A stretch of DNA of 64,000 nt from Gimesia benthica (GCF_009720525.1 NZ_CP043930.1:4248501-4312500); one strand, 5' to 3'; shown: positions 1 to 10,513, counted from the first letter of the stretch. Translations and numbers: made by a program. Notes: generated from the sequence alone by a model not told the origin.

Positions 1-1
1 C

Positions 2-1638
<1,637 letters not shown>

Positions 1639-1639
<1 letters not shown>

Positions 1640-2742
1640 TGAATACCGCGGCCACCACCACAACAGACGAACATTCAGACGCCCATGATCATGAGCACCA
1701 TGATCCCCGGCTGGCGCATCACTTCGACTCTCATCAGCAGCAGTTTGATACCGGTAAACTGGGTATCTGGCTGTTCCTGGTCACCGAAGTGCTGTTCTTC
1801 AGCGGTCTGTTCGGCTTCTACGCCGTCTATCGTTCACTGCACCCTGAAGTCTTTGTCTATGCCAGCCAGTTCCTTGATACGACCCTCGGGGCAGCTAATA
1901 CCATCGTACTGCTCTTCAGCAGTCTGACCATGGCCTGGGGCGTTCGTTGTGCCCAGTTGGGACAGACACGCGGATTGCTGACCTGTCTGGTGATTACCCT
2001 GGGTTGTGCAGCGATCTTCCTGGGTGTCAAATCCTTTGAATACACCGAGAAAGCACACCATGGTCTGCTCTGGGCCGGTGCTTATGTCAGCCCGGAACAC
2101 CACGGTGAAGAGCATGTCGATCCGGAAAAGGCTCCCGGAGCCGCAGCGGCAGCTGCCCTCGAAGCCGAAGCCATCGAAGCTGAAAAAGAGGAAGCACACG
2201 CTGAAGAAAGTCACAACGAAGGTGACACGCTCTTCGAAAAAACCAAGGCCACACTGTCTTACATGACCCTCGTTCTCTGGGTGGTTATCGTACTCTCTGG
2301 TGTTGCCTTCGGAGCACTCATTAAAAATCCGAATAAGAAAAACCTGGCGACCATCGCCGGTTGTTTCCTGGTCTCTGCAGTCGGAATGCAGATCGGTGCT
2401 TATGCCAGTATCGGCTATCATGCCTTCGGTCATCATGAAGAGCCCACCAAACAGGAAATCCAGATGGCAGAAACTGCTCCCATTGAATATGCCGAGCAGA
2501 CTGAGAAAGTGCCTGAGCCCAAACTGGCCGGTACCTTCTTCAGTGTTTACTTCTGCATGACTGGCCTGCACGCTATCCATATTATCGGTGGTATGATTGC
2601 CATCAGCTGGTTGATTGTGCGGACGGTCAACGGTGCCTTCACAACTTACTATTTTGGTGCAGTCGATTTCGTCGGTCTGTACTGGCACCTGGTTGACCTC
2701 ATCTGGATCTACCTGTTCCCGCTGTTGTACCTGATCAACTAG
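1639..2742 (+). CDS. ctaE: Cytochrome c oxidase subunit III with large internal insertion
   Basis: Membrane subunit III of the same oxidase. The N-terminus is His/Asp-rich, followed by the family core GIWLFLVTEVLFFSGLFGFY and two further membrane segments (to about residue 133). The C-terminal core resumes near residue 298 (GLHAIHIIGG, then YWHLVDLIWIYLFPLLYL). Between the two lie about 150 residues not expected in this family: an Ala/Glu-rich charged stretch (about residues 155-190) followed by two extra predicted membrane segments (about 205-265) and a second charged stretch. The protein is therefore 367 residues, against roughly 200-270 in most homologues. The frame stays open with codon use like its neighbours, so this is an insertion and not a frameshift. 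The start ATG overlaps the stop of subunit I by one base. Confidence 0.95.
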
Positions 2743-2773
2743 CGTCATTGATATTCCAAGTAATTCCTCAAGG

Positions 2774-2795
2774 AGTGGTTCGCCACTTCGAAGTG
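2774..2795 (+). promoter_or_regulatory. Small hairpin/palindrome between subunit III and IV genes
   Basis: AGTGG and CCACT (2774-2778, 2783-2787) enclose a TTCG tetraloop. The overlapping 12-base palindrome CACTTCGAAGTG lies at 2784-2795. The spacer is only 82 bases, so this may be an mRNA stability or processing hairpin. No U-run follows, so it is not a typical terminator. Confidence 0.4.
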
Positions 2796-2824
2796 AAACA
2801 GATAAAGAGACGAAAGAATTCATC

Positions 2825-3361
2825 ATGTCAGATCATGTTGAAAGTGATGCTCACGCAGAAGATGCTCAGAGCTGCCACGTACACATCGTTCCGGTGAAAG
2901 TGCTGGTCGGTGTGTTCCTGGCCCTGGTGTTTCTGACCATCGTGACCGTGGAAGCCGCCAAGTACGATACCGGCAGCCTGGATGTGATTGTCTCCATGGC
3001 GATCGCCACCGCGAAAGCCTCCCTGGTGGTTTTTATCTTCATGCACCTCTGGTACGACAAACCATTGAACCGCATCACCTTCTTCTTCTCGATCTGTTTT
3101 GCGGCCTTCTTCCTCTGTATGATCCTCCTCGATTCGCATGCTTACGATAATTACGTCAGGGGATTCCAGGAAGATAACGCACCTGTGGAAGCACAGGCAC
3201 CCGCTGCACCCGCGCCCGCTGCCCCGGCTGGTGAGCAGGCCGCACCAGCGGCAGCCCCTGAAGCAGCCGAAAAAAAGGCCGCTCCCGAGGCGAAGGCTGA
3301 GAAAGCTCCTGAAGCAGAGTCGAAGCCGGCTCCTGAAAAACCAGCCGCTGATAAGAAGTAA
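2825..3361 (+). CDS. Cytochrome c oxidase subunit IV (prokaryotic COX4 type) with Ala/Pro-rich tail
   Basis: Small accessory subunit of the terminal oxidase. After a short hydrophilic N-terminus come three membrane segments: VLVGVFLALVFLTIVTVEA, then VSMAIATAKASLVVFIFMHLW, then ITFFFSICFAAFFLCMILL. The KASLVVFIFMHLWYDK block is typical of the caa3/quinol oxidase subunit IV family. The normal domain ends near residue 118. About 60 further residues consist almost only of Ala, Pro, Glu and Lys, which is a low-complexity tail of unknown role. The gene lies 82 bases after subunit III on the same strand and is followed by a strong hairpin, so it probably ends the main transcript. Family identity is secure. 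The purpose of the tail is not known. Confidence 0.9.
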   Translation: MSDHVESDAHAEDAQSCHVHIVPVKVLVGVFLALVFLTIVTVEAAKYDTGSLDVIVSMAIATAKASLVVFIFMHLWYDKPLNRITFFFSICFAAFFLCMILLDSHAYDNYVRGFQEDNAPVEAQAPAAPAPAAPAGEQAAPAAAPEAAEKKAAPEAKAEKAPEAESKPAPEKPAADKK

Positions 3362-3392
3362 TCTTGAATTTGCCCGGGCTGTGACAGAAAAT

Positions 3393-3420
3393 AGAACTGA
3401 GCCACAGGAGGCTCAGTTCT
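3393..3420 (+). terminator. Strong hairpin after the oxidase operon
   Basis: An 11-bp perfect stem (AGAACTGAGCC at 3393-3403, GGCTCAGTTCT at 3410-3420) has a 6-base loop. No immediate U-run follows, but T-rich sequence begins about 12 bases later. It probably ends or attenuates the ctaD-ctaE-subunit IV transcript. Confidence 0.6.
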
Positions 3421-3467
3421 GATATTCCACGTTTCGTTTTTCGCTTTCAGTGCGATGGCAGGTCAGC

Positions 3468-4112
3468 ATGCCTACTTACCGGAGCCGCTCAATTCGTGAT
3501 CGTTGCGCGATGTTGTTCACATCCCGCGACCGACTCAGTCAGCGGGATTTCGGGCTGGCCATCTTCCTCTTCAGCATCGCGGTTCTGTTCGTCGGAGGAC
3601 TGCTGGCCTACGTGGTTGTTAGAACCAGCATGGCTCAGACATCCCAGCCCATCAACCTGGTAATCCCTCCAATTCTCTGGTTGAGCACAGCGCTGCTGAT
3701 CCTGGGCAGTATCACCATTCACCGCTCACTGTATTACGTCCGGCTGGAAAAGCAGCAGCAGTTCCGCAATTGCCTGAACCTCACCTTCCTGCTCGGCGGT
3801 GCTTTCTTTGTGATCCAGACCTTGGGACTGATGAACGTCTTAAGCCAGCACGGCGAACTGCTGCTCTCACTTGACCCGGCTCAGGATTCGTATCGCTACC
3901 TCAGCAGCTACGGCATGCTGTTCGCCTTTGTGCTGCTGCATGCGGTGCATTTCATCGTGGCCTTTTGTGTACTCGGTTATGTAATTTACAAAGCCTATCT
4001 CTACGAGTACGACCATGAGTATCACTGGGGCGTCCACGCCTGCTCGGTTGTCTGGCATTTCCTGGGAGTGATCTGGATCTGCATGCTGCTGCTGTTCTGC
4101 TTTGTGGGCTAA
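3468..4112 (+). CDS. Heme-copper oxidase subunit III-like protein
   Basis: Membrane protein of about 214 residues from the chosen ATG. It has five predicted membrane segments (beginning DFGLAIFLFSIAVLFVGGLLAYVVVR) and the C-terminal block WHFLGVIWICMLLLFCF, which matches the subunit III pattern WH-x2-D/G-x2-W. It is thus a second, shorter subunit III-like gene in the same cluster. It may be an additional subunit, or a partner of a quinol-type or assembly variant. The start is uncertain: a GTG at 3450, this ATG at 3468 and an ATG at 3510 are all in frame, and none has a convincing ribosome binding site. The gene is separated from the oxidase operon by the hairpin at 3393-3420. Confidence 0.8.
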   Translation: MPTYRSRSIRDRCAMLFTSRDRLSQRDFGLAIFLFSIAVLFVGGLLAYVVVRTSMAQTSQPINLVIPPILWLSTALLILGSITIHRSLYYVRLEKQQQFRNCLNLTFLLGGAFFVIQTLGLMNVLSQHGELLLSLDPAQDSYRYLSSYGMLFAFVLLHAVHFIVAFCVLGYVIYKAYLYEYDHEYHWGVHACSVVWHFLGVIWICMLLLFCFVG

Positions 4113-4340
4113 GTGGTTTCAATTCCATGTTTTAAAGTCAGATCAGAGCTGCAATGCTCGTCTCATTGGCTGCTGGTGATCATCACCGTTGTTTCTACGA
4201 AAGAAATGCAGCGATCTGTGCAGGGAGACAGTGAACCGCTATTTCCAGAGCCCTGCAGGATCTATTAAAATGAGACCCCTGATTACCGCTGGCTGAATCC
4301 CGGGTTCAGCTGAATTCACTGTCTTCTGTTGTAAGTTGCG

Positions 4341-6047
4341 ATGCACCAATCATCCCTTCAAACCGATTCCCGCACAGAAGAAGTTCCCGAGCGAACCAGT
4401 CTGATGCGGATGGTGGTGGAGTCTGTGGTCGCACTCGCAATCGCGGTGATTCTCTTTCGGACCTTCGAGGCGGAAGGTTATATGATCTCAACGGGCTCGA
4501 TGGCCCCGTCACTGTTGGGTTATCACAAACAGGTGACCTGTCCCCGCTGTGATTATTCGTTTACTTATGGAGTCGCTTACGACGAATCGGTTTCCGCGAA
4601 CCGTTTCCAGGGAGCCTCTGGAGAGGCTGATGTCAACGCGGGTGTGGGCGAATACGCAACCTGTCCCAACTGCAATACGAATTCCATCGATCTGACCCAT
4701 GTGCCCCGCAACGAAGGGGATCAACTGCTGGTCTTCAAACACGCCTACTATCTCAAACCACCCCGCCGCTGGGAGGTCGTCGTGTTTCAGAATCCGATCA
4801 AACCCACCCAGGCTTATGTCAAACGGGTTGTGGGGCTGCCCGGAGAAAAGGTGCAGGTCAAGCAGGGGGATCTCTATATCAACGGTGAGATACAGCGGAA
4901 AGAGTTGAAAACGCAACGCGCGGTGCGGCAGCTTGTATATGACAATCGCTATCAACCCCAGGATGACGACTTTTTCCAGCCCCGTTTCATTCCCGTGGAA
5001 CAGGAAGACGAGGCAGGCGGGCAGAGCAACCAATGGTCGCCTCGCGAACGCGGCTTTGTACATACCGCCGATCAGGACAATCCCCTCGCGGAATCACACT
5101 GGTCGTGGGTGAAATATCAGCACTGGATCCGACAGGGGGGGCACCACGAAACAAGCGTCCCACTGGAAGCCTGGCCCGCAGAAGTGGATCCGCCGGAACC
5201 GGTAATCGGGGCGGTGCACTACGATGAACAGAAACAGCAGCTCACCTGTCATGGGGCACTCTCCCCCGATGACTGCCAGCGGTGGTTAAATCAGTCTGAG
5301 GATGAAGAGTTCCGCTACGCGCTGGCACTGTTGTATGAGAAATCGCATGTGGCTCCGGTCGTCGATGATTACGCTTACAATTCGGGCGTGGAGAATCAGA
5401 AAGCGATTCCAGTGCATGACTTTATGTTTGAGTGCCAGCTGCAGGTCTCCGGGAGGGAAGGGGCCTTCGCAATCGAAATGCAGAACGGACAGCATCAGTT
5501 TCGTACGCTGATCGACTTCGCCCAGCAGCAGGTGTCACTCTGGGTCGACGACCAGCAGCAGCCACTCCGCAGCGAACCCCTGCATGACGCGTTCCGTTCC
5601 GGCCCCGTGCGGCTCGAGATGTCTGTCATGGATCGCCAGGTTCTGTGTGCCGTCGATGGAAAGCTGCTCTATCAGCCGCTGCTCTTCTCCGAGAGTACCA
5701 CTCCGCGGAAGGAGATCCGCGAACCGGTTCGCTTTGGCTGTCAGGGGGCACGAGTCCAGGTGGCGGATCTGAAGTTATTTCGCGATATTCACTACACCCG
5801 CGGCAAGGGATTACACGGCGTAGAGGAGCCCTACGAGCTCGACGAACGCAGCTATTTCGTACTGGGAGATAACAGCCCGGTATCGCTGGACAGCCGCAGC
5901 TGGGCGGACGGCAAAGTGGATCGCAAGTACCTGCTGGGTAAGCCTTTTCTGGTACATCTCCCCTCCCGGCAGGGGGAAGTCAAATTCGGGAATCATATCG
6001 GACACATCCGCATTCCAGATTTCTCCCGGATTCGCTATATTCACTGA
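4341..6047 (+). CDS. lepB: Type I signal peptidase with zinc-ribbon and large internal insertion (paralogue 1)
   Basis: Membrane-anchored serine protease that removes signal peptides after export. One membrane segment (about residues 24-42) precedes the nucleophile motif STGSMAPS (Ser53). The general-base motif is YVKRVVGLPGEK (Lys161), and the C-terminal family box is YFVLGDNSPVSLDSRSW near residue 506. Two things are unusual. A pair of CxxC motifs (Cys67/70 and Cys108/111) between the Ser and Lys blocks looks like an inserted zinc ribbon. About 330 residues also separate the Lys block from the GDNS box, far more than in E. coli LepB. The second half of that insertion (about residues 345-485) has alternating strands with LWVD and VRLEM-like patterns, reminiscent of a LamG/DUF1080-type beta-sandwich. 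It is tandem with the paralogue at 6190. Both catalytic residues are present, so activity is expected. Confidence 0.93.
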   Translation: MHQSSLQTDSRTEEVPERTSLMRMVVESVVALAIAVILFRTFEAEGYMISTGSMAPSLLGYHKQVTCPRCDYSFTYGVAYDESVSANRFQGASGEADVNAGVGEYATCPNCNTNSIDLTHVPRNEGDQLLVFKHAYYLKPPRRWEVVVFQNPIKPTQAYVKRVVGLPGEKVQVKQGDLYINGEIQRKELKTQRAVRQLVYDNRYQPQDDDFFQPRFIPVEQEDEAGGQSNQWSPRERGFVHTADQDNPLAESHWSWVKYQHWIRQGGHHETSVPLEAWPAEVDPPEPVIGAVHYDEQKQQLTCHGALSPDDCQRWLNQSEDEEFRYALALLYEKSHVAPVVDDYAYNSGVENQKAIPVHDFMFECQLQVSGREGAFAIEMQNGQHQFRTLIDFAQQQVSLWVDDQQQPLRSEPLHDAFRSGPVRLEMSVMDRQVLCAVDGKLLYQPLLFSESTTPRKEIREPVRFGCQGARVQVADLKLFRDIHYTRGKGLHGVEEPYELDERSYFVLGDNSPVSLDSRSWADGKVDRKYLLGKPFLVHLPSRQGEVKFGNHIGHIRIPDFSRIRYIH

Positions 6048-6189
6048 TCAGGGGTTGCTTTTCTTTATGATCATTTTTCGTCTCATTTGAAGAAAAACGC
6101 CCATAAACCAGCGCGAACGGCGAATAATGGGAACGGGCGAACAAAGCTGGTTCCGCTTTCGCATGCGATAAATTGACAGGTTGGCATTG

Positions 6190-8058
6190 ATGACCAAAAA
6201 AATCGAGAAATCAAAGCTGAAAACGTTTCTGGCAGAACGGGCTGAGAAAAAACAGGCTGAGTCCGAAACGCCTCGTTCCCGCCATAATGAAGTCCGCGAT
6301 ACGATCGAATCGATCATCATTGCTCTGGTGTTCGCTTTTGTGTTCCGGGCTTATTCGGCAGAGGCGTTCGTCATTCCCACCGGTTCCATGGCTCCCACAC
6401 TCTACGGTCGGCACAAAGAACTGACCTGTCCTTCATGTGGCGTCAAATATGCCGTTGGTGCCAGCGATGAACTGATTGAAAAGACAGAGTATTACCGCCC
6501 CGATTTAAAAGTGACCGGCGCGCTCTGTCCCAACTGCCGCTACTATGCTGACCTGCGGGAAGCGATGCCGTTTACCGGGGATCGGATTATCGTCAATAAA
6601 TTCCCCTTTGAGTTCGGCGATCCTGATCGCTGGGATGTGATTGTCTTCAAGTATCCGGAGGCGTCGCAAACCAATTACATCAAACGCCTGGTCGGACTGC
6701 CTGGCGAGGAAATCCAGATTTCCCGCGGCGATGTCTACGCTCGTAAAAGCGATCAGGAACCGTTTCAGATTCTCCGCAAAGACAACCTGGAAAAACAGCT
6801 GACGGTTCAGCAACTGGTCTATGATGATGATTATCCACCCCGCGAAATTCTGCAGTATGGCTGGCCCGAACGCTGGTCTCCCATGCAGCAGGTAGCCGCC
6901 GGCGAGACGAAGTTCCAGGGGCTGAGCAAGTCCAACTGGGTGATCGATCAGGAATCACGGGCCTATCAGTATCAGGGTGAATCCCTCAAGCAGGCTGACG
7001 CCAAACTGGAATGGCTGCGCTACCAGCATGTGGTGCCGCAGACATCAGAGTGGGCTCTGCTCCAGGAAAACCCGGAACTGTTTCAGCAGTCGATCTTGTC
7101 CTCTCCTCCCCGACCCCGGCTGATCAGTGATTTTACAGCCTACAACAGCTACACCGGGGGGACCACCGAGGGATATTACATCTACGACGCTGCCTTCTGG
7201 GTCGGTGATCTCACACTCAGTTTCGATGTAGAGATCGAGAACGCCGAAGGAGAACTGTTTGTGGAACTGATGCGCGGCGATCGACATTACCGCGTCAAGT
7301 TTGACGTAAAGACCGGCAAAGCGACCCTCTACTACGTGGAAGATTATCCCAACCCCGAACCGGTAGAGACCGAATTAACGACCGTCGAAACCTCATTGCA
7401 GGGAGCGGGCGCCCATCAAATCATGTTTGCGAACGTCGATCAGCGGCTCTGTCTCTGGATCGACGGGGATCTGGTAGAACTGCAGGGCAAAACCGAATAC
7501 AAGCCGACAGCGACGCACGATCCGCGGGAAGGCGACCTGGCACCAGCGGGAATCGCGGGCCGGGGGCTCAATTTCAACGTCTCTCATCTGCTGCTGCAAC
7601 GGGACATCTACTACCGTGCGGACGAGTATTATCAGAAGCTGGAAATTCCCGGCGAGCATAAACATCTCTGGGAACTGCTCTACGATCCGGCTGCCTGGAG
7701 TCGTGAGTATGAAGATCATCACCAGAAAGTCACGTTTGCACAGATGTCTGATGAAGAGTTCTTCGTGCTCGGCGATAACTCGGCCCGCAGTGCCGACAGT
7801 CGCCTGTGGGGCAATGATCGGGGGGCAGAACGTCGTCACGCCGTCCCGCGTACAGCCCTGGTCGGGAAAGCCTTCATGATTTACTGGCCGCATGGAATTC
7901 CGTTTATGAATGATGGTCGCGGCTATTCACCCGATGTGGGACCACTCAAGAGGTTTTTCTATCATCAGACGGCTCCCGGATCTTATCCCAAGGACCCCTA
8001 TGCCAAGCTGTCATTCCCATTTTACCCCAATTTTTCCCGCATGAAACGCATTCGCTGA
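6190..8058 (+). CDS. lepB: Type I signal peptidase with zinc-ribbon and large internal insertion (paralogue 2)
   Basis: Second signal peptidase of the same design, 622 residues from the ATG at 6190. That start was chosen over an in-frame TTG at 6181 because AGG lies 9 bases upstream. A basic N-terminus of about 38 residues is followed by one membrane segment, the nucleophile box IPTGSMAPT (Ser66), CxxC pairs at 80/83 and 113/116, and the Lys box YIKRLVGLPGEE (Lys165). An insertion of about 350 residues follows, and the box FFVLGDNSARSADSRLW lies near residue 527. The inserted C-terminal part (FWVGDLTLSFDVEIENAEG, LCLWIDGDLVEL) again looks like a jelly-roll sugar- or peptide-binding module. 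It is clearly homologous along its length to the upstream gene, so the pair arose by tandem duplication and then diverged. lptB follows after about 107 bases. Confidence 0.94.
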   Translation: MTKKIEKSKLKTFLAERAEKKQAESETPRSRHNEVRDTIESIIIALVFAFVFRAYSAEAFVIPTGSMAPTLYGRHKELTCPSCGVKYAVGASDELIEKTEYYRPDLKVTGALCPNCRYYADLREAMPFTGDRIIVNKFPFEFGDPDRWDVIVFKYPEASQTNYIKRLVGLPGEEIQISRGDVYARKSDQEPFQILRKDNLEKQLTVQQLVYDDDYPPREILQYGWPERWSPMQQVAAGETKFQGLSKSNWVIDQESRAYQYQGESLKQADAKLEWLRYQHVVPQTSEWALLQENPELFQQSILSSPPRPRLISDFTAYNSYTGGTTEGYYIYDAAFWVGDLTLSFDVEIENAEGELFVELMRGDRHYRVKFDVKTGKATLYYVEDYPNPEPVETELTTVETSLQGAGAHQIMFANVDQRLCLWIDGDLVELQGKTEYKPTATHDPREGDLAPAGIAGRGLNFNVSHLLLQRDIYYRADEYYQKLEIPGEHKHLWELLYDPAAWSREYEDHHQKVTFAQMSDEEFFVLGDNSARSADSRLWGNDRGAERRHAVPRTALVGKAFMIYWPHGIPFMNDGRGYSPDVGPLKRFFYHQTAPGSYPKDPYAKLSFPFYPNFSRMKRIR

Positions 8059-8165
8059 AGCCGGGGAATTCCGCTGAAAATCACTATTCAGCCAGATCCC
8101 CGAATGTAGTAAAATCCGCGTTCGTTAGTTTTCGAGTTGCAGTTTCGTCAAGGAGGACGGCTACG

Positions 8166-8948
8166 ATGCCATTGCTGGAATGCGTCGGTCTGGTCAAGGA
8201 TTATCCGGGTAAACGGGCCGTCGACGGCGTCGATTTTTTCGTGGAACGGGGTGAAATCGTCGGTTTGCTGGGACCCAACGGGGCTGGTAAGACGACCACC
8301 TTCCGCATGGCCTGCGGAATGGTTGCTCCCACGAAAGGCCGTGTCTACCTGGAAGATACCGATGTCACTACCTGGCCCATGTACAAACGGGCGCGAAAAG
8401 GCATGGGGTACCTGCCTCAGGATGAGAGTGTGTTTGTCAAACTCTCGATTGAAGACAACATCTACGCTATCCTGGAGTTCCTCGACCTGAATCGCCGTCA
8501 GCGACGTGAGACCGTCGATCGACTGCTGGACCAGTTCGGACTGACCGCCAAGCGGAAGCAGATTGCTTCGACCCTCTCCGGTGGGGAACGTCGGCGTCTG
8601 GAAATTGCCCGCTGCCTGGCCAGCTCTCCGGAATTGATTCTGCTGGACGAACCATTCACCGGGATTGACCCGGTTACGATTCATGATATTCAGGATATCA
8701 TTGCCGACCTGCGTGACAGTGGGATCTCGATTCTGTTGACGGACCACCGTGAACGTGAGACGCTGACCATTACGGACCGCAGCTATATCATCAGTGCGGG
8801 ACAGGTACTCGTCAGTGGGGACGCGGAAACCGTGCTCAGCGACGAATCAGCCCAGGCGCTGTACTTCGGTAAGCGGTTCGACAAGGGCTCGATCATCGAA
8901 GGTCGCGAAGCCTTTGGAACTCGCGGATTTGAACGAGACGCTGCCTGA
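8166..8948 (+). CDS. lptB: LPS export ABC transporter ATPase LptB
   Basis: Cytoplasmic ATPase that powers extraction of lipopolysaccharide from the inner membrane through the Lpt bridge. Walker A is GPNGAGKTTT. The signature is LSGGERRRLEIARCLA, and Walker B is LILLDEPFTGIDP. The switch histidine lies in LLTDHRERETL, and the characteristic Q-loop is YLPQDESVF, all as in LptB. The length of 260 residues is slightly above E. coli LptB (about 241) because of a C-terminal extension. A perfect AAGGAGG lies about 10 bases before the start. No other lpt genes are in the window. The stop lies inside a bidirectional hairpin shared with the convergent gene. Confidence 0.92.
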   Translation: MPLLECVGLVKDYPGKRAVDGVDFFVERGEIVGLLGPNGAGKTTTFRMACGMVAPTKGRVYLEDTDVTTWPMYKRARKGMGYLPQDESVFVKLSIEDNIYAILEFLDLNRRQRRETVDRLLDQFGLTAKRKQIASTLSGGERRRLEIARCLASSPELILLDEPFTGIDPVTIHDIQDIIADLRDSGISILLTDHRERETLTITDRSYIISAGQVLVSGDAETVLSDESAQALYFGKRFDKGSIIEGREAFGTRGFERDAA

Positions 8949-8972
8949 GAGCCTCTCAGAGAGGCTTCAGGC
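8943..8972. terminator. Bidirectional hairpin between convergent genes
   Basis: GCCTGAGAGCCTCTC (8943-8957) pairs with GAGAGGCTTCAGGC (8959-8972) with one bulged base. It spans the stop codons of both lptB and the KAS III-like gene on the other strand. T-rich sequence follows on the plus side (TTCTTCGTG). It is likely to serve both genes. Confidence 0.65.
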
Positions 8973-10070
8973 TTCTTCGTGATAGCGACCCGGCTGCCAG
9001 CGGATGGCGGCACGACCGATGCACATGGCGTCTGTCAGGCGATCCATACAGATTCCGGCGGCGGGTAACAGAATCAGGTCGCCGGGAGCGGCCGGTTCAT
9101 ATCCGTTCTGGCTGACAACCTGCTCCAGACGGGCCAGGATCGTGGGGATTGTCGACGAGATGGAATTGCCGTAGTTGGGCAGATTATTCAGGAAGTCGGC
9201 TTCGATCGGTACCTGCTTGGCGGCTGCAATCATCGCTTTGAGCAGCTTGCCACTGGGCTGATGCGGGGCAATCAGGATCCGGCCGGGTTCGTCGGCAACT
9301 TCGTGATATGATTTCAGGCAGGCATTCAACATGAAATCAACGCCATTCAGGAATACCGATTCCCCGTCCATGTGCATCACAAGCTTGTGCTCGGGCTGAC
9401 CACGGAAATCGAACATGTCGCCTTGTTCGGTCCAGAACAGAGGGACCTCGGGTTTACGGCGTTCTTCAGGAATGATTTCGACAGCGGTCTCTACGTGCAG
9501 CAGTTCGTGTCCCGGTCCACGCCAGAGGGTGGTGCCGGTGGCGCCGGCGGAAACAATGCCGCAGAATGCTTTGTCAGACGAATCGTGCCAGTGCTCGGGA
9601 GTTTCGACCGTGAGCAGCGGAATATGTACCCGTTCGGGGAGTTCCTGCAGCAGTTGTGCGGCCCGGTTCAGGAGTTGCACAAAGCCCACGCAGCCATAAT
9701 TGAAGGGGATGAAGCGTTCTGTGGGAACACCCAGCTTTTCGGAAAGCTGATCGCAGAGCTGACGGGCTGACTGGTTATTGGTGTGTGAATGACAGAGCAG
9801 AATGGCCGGACAGTCGTTCCAGTCAAAGCCGACGCGGAACTGGAGTTTCTCCGCAATCGCGACCGCAATGTCCAGTGGACAGAGATCGGGCTGCAGCAGG
9901 CGGCGTGTCTCGATGCCCGTAGAACGGCTAATGGCTTTCACGCTGGAAAACCCGGCCGTTACGCCCTGGTGAGAAAGGGTGTAGACACTTTCATTATCCA
10001 GTAATTCAAACAGATCCGCGTGGTCTGCCAGATCTACAATATCTGTAAGTGCTAGTCCATTAATCTGCAT
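8967..10070 (-). CDS. Beta-ketoacyl-ACP synthase III-like (thiolase fold) enzyme
   Basis: Cytoplasmic thiolase-superfamily enzyme resembling FabH, which condenses an acyl-CoA starter with malonyl-ACP. The three catalytic positions of the FabH family are visible: Cys near residue 127 in NYGCVGF, His near 268 in IAPHQPSG, and Asn near 300 in NYGNSISSTIP. The length of 367 residues is longer than FabH (about 320), and the N-terminal segment lacks the usual start of housekeeping FabH. No other fatty acid synthesis genes are adjacent. It is therefore probably a lineage-specific KAS III homologue for a secondary lipid or polyketide-like product, not the housekeeping fabH. Its promoter region on the minus strand is 10128-10156. 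Confidence 0.8.
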   Translation of the reverse strand: MQINGLALTDIVDLADHADLFELLDNESVYTLSHQGVTAGFSSVKAISRSTGIETRRLLQPDLCPLDIAVAIAEKLQFRVGFDWNDCPAILLCHSHTNNQSARQLCDQLSEKLGVPTERFIPFNYGCVGFVQLLNRAAQLLQELPERVHIPLLTVETPEHWHDSSDKAFCGIVSAGATGTTLWRGPGHELLHVETAVEIIPEERRKPEVPLFWTEQGDMFDFRGQPEHKLVMHMDGESVFLNGVDFMLNACLKSYHEVADEPGRILIAPHQPSGKLLKAMIAAAKQVPIEADFLNNLPNYGNSISSTIPTILARLEQVVSQNGYEPAAPGDLILLPAAGICMDRLTDAMCIGRAAIRWQPGRYHEEA

Positions 10071-10127
10071 AAAGTAATCCCAACCTAACTATTGCAGAAA
10101 GGGAATCCATAACCCCGCAATCGTCTG

Positions 10128-10156
10128 AGTATGCTCAACAATAGTTGAAAGTGCAA
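10128..10156 (-). promoter_or_regulatory. Candidate promoter with palindromic operator for the KAS III-like gene
   Basis: Read on the minus strand, TTGCAC (complement of 10151-10156) and CATACT (complement of 10128-10133) are separated by exactly 17 bases, a sigma-70-like arrangement. Inside the spacer is a palindrome, TCAAC-AATA-GTTGA (10135-10148), placed as an operator would be. It lies about 58 bases before the gene start. Confidence 0.4.
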
Positions 10157-10250
10157 TTGTATCTGTAGAATTGAAGATGTTTTTTTAAGAAGTCGAAATC
10201 GCTTTTTGGCGGGTCAACCTGACTTGATATGTCACTCAGTGCCAGAGTGT

Positions 10251-10457
10251 TCACAGATTCCAGGAAAGCACTGCCAGCAACGTCATCAAGGCCCCCATGA
10301 TGATGATTGCTGTAAAGAAAAAACGTATCGAACGTTTAATGATAATTTCAGGAATCTCGTAACGGGTCGCATTATAAACCAGACTGATCACCGCCAACAG
10401 GGGAATCAGGTAAACTATCGCATTAACCTGGTTCGCGAACAGAAGTGAAACAGACAT
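10251..10457 (-). CDS. Small two-segment membrane protein of unknown function
   Basis: A 68-residue protein with two predicted membrane segments, VNAIVYLIPLLAVISLVYNAT and FFFTAIIIMGALMTLLAVLSW, joined by a short basic loop (RYEIPEIIIKRSIR). I do not recognise a characterised family. It lies 56 bases downstream of the start-side of nothing else on this strand but directly after the DUF6677-like membrane protein gene (10514-11404), so the two are probably co-transcribed. The coherent hydrophobic pattern and a clean ATG make a real gene likely, though its short length leaves doubt. Confidence 0.65.
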   Translation of the reverse strand: MSVSLLFANQVNAIVYLIPLLAVISLVYNATRYEIPEIIIKRSIRFFFTAIIIMGALMTLLAVLSWNL

Positions 10458-10513
10458 GTCGATGTGCCTTTTCTGGTTTATGTCAAAATGGGCAAAATGA
10501 TGTAAATGAGAGT

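Noticed and set aside
10135-10148. Palindrome considered as a transposon end
   Set aside because: No partner repeat, target duplication or transposase nearby; its place inside a promoter fits an operator better.
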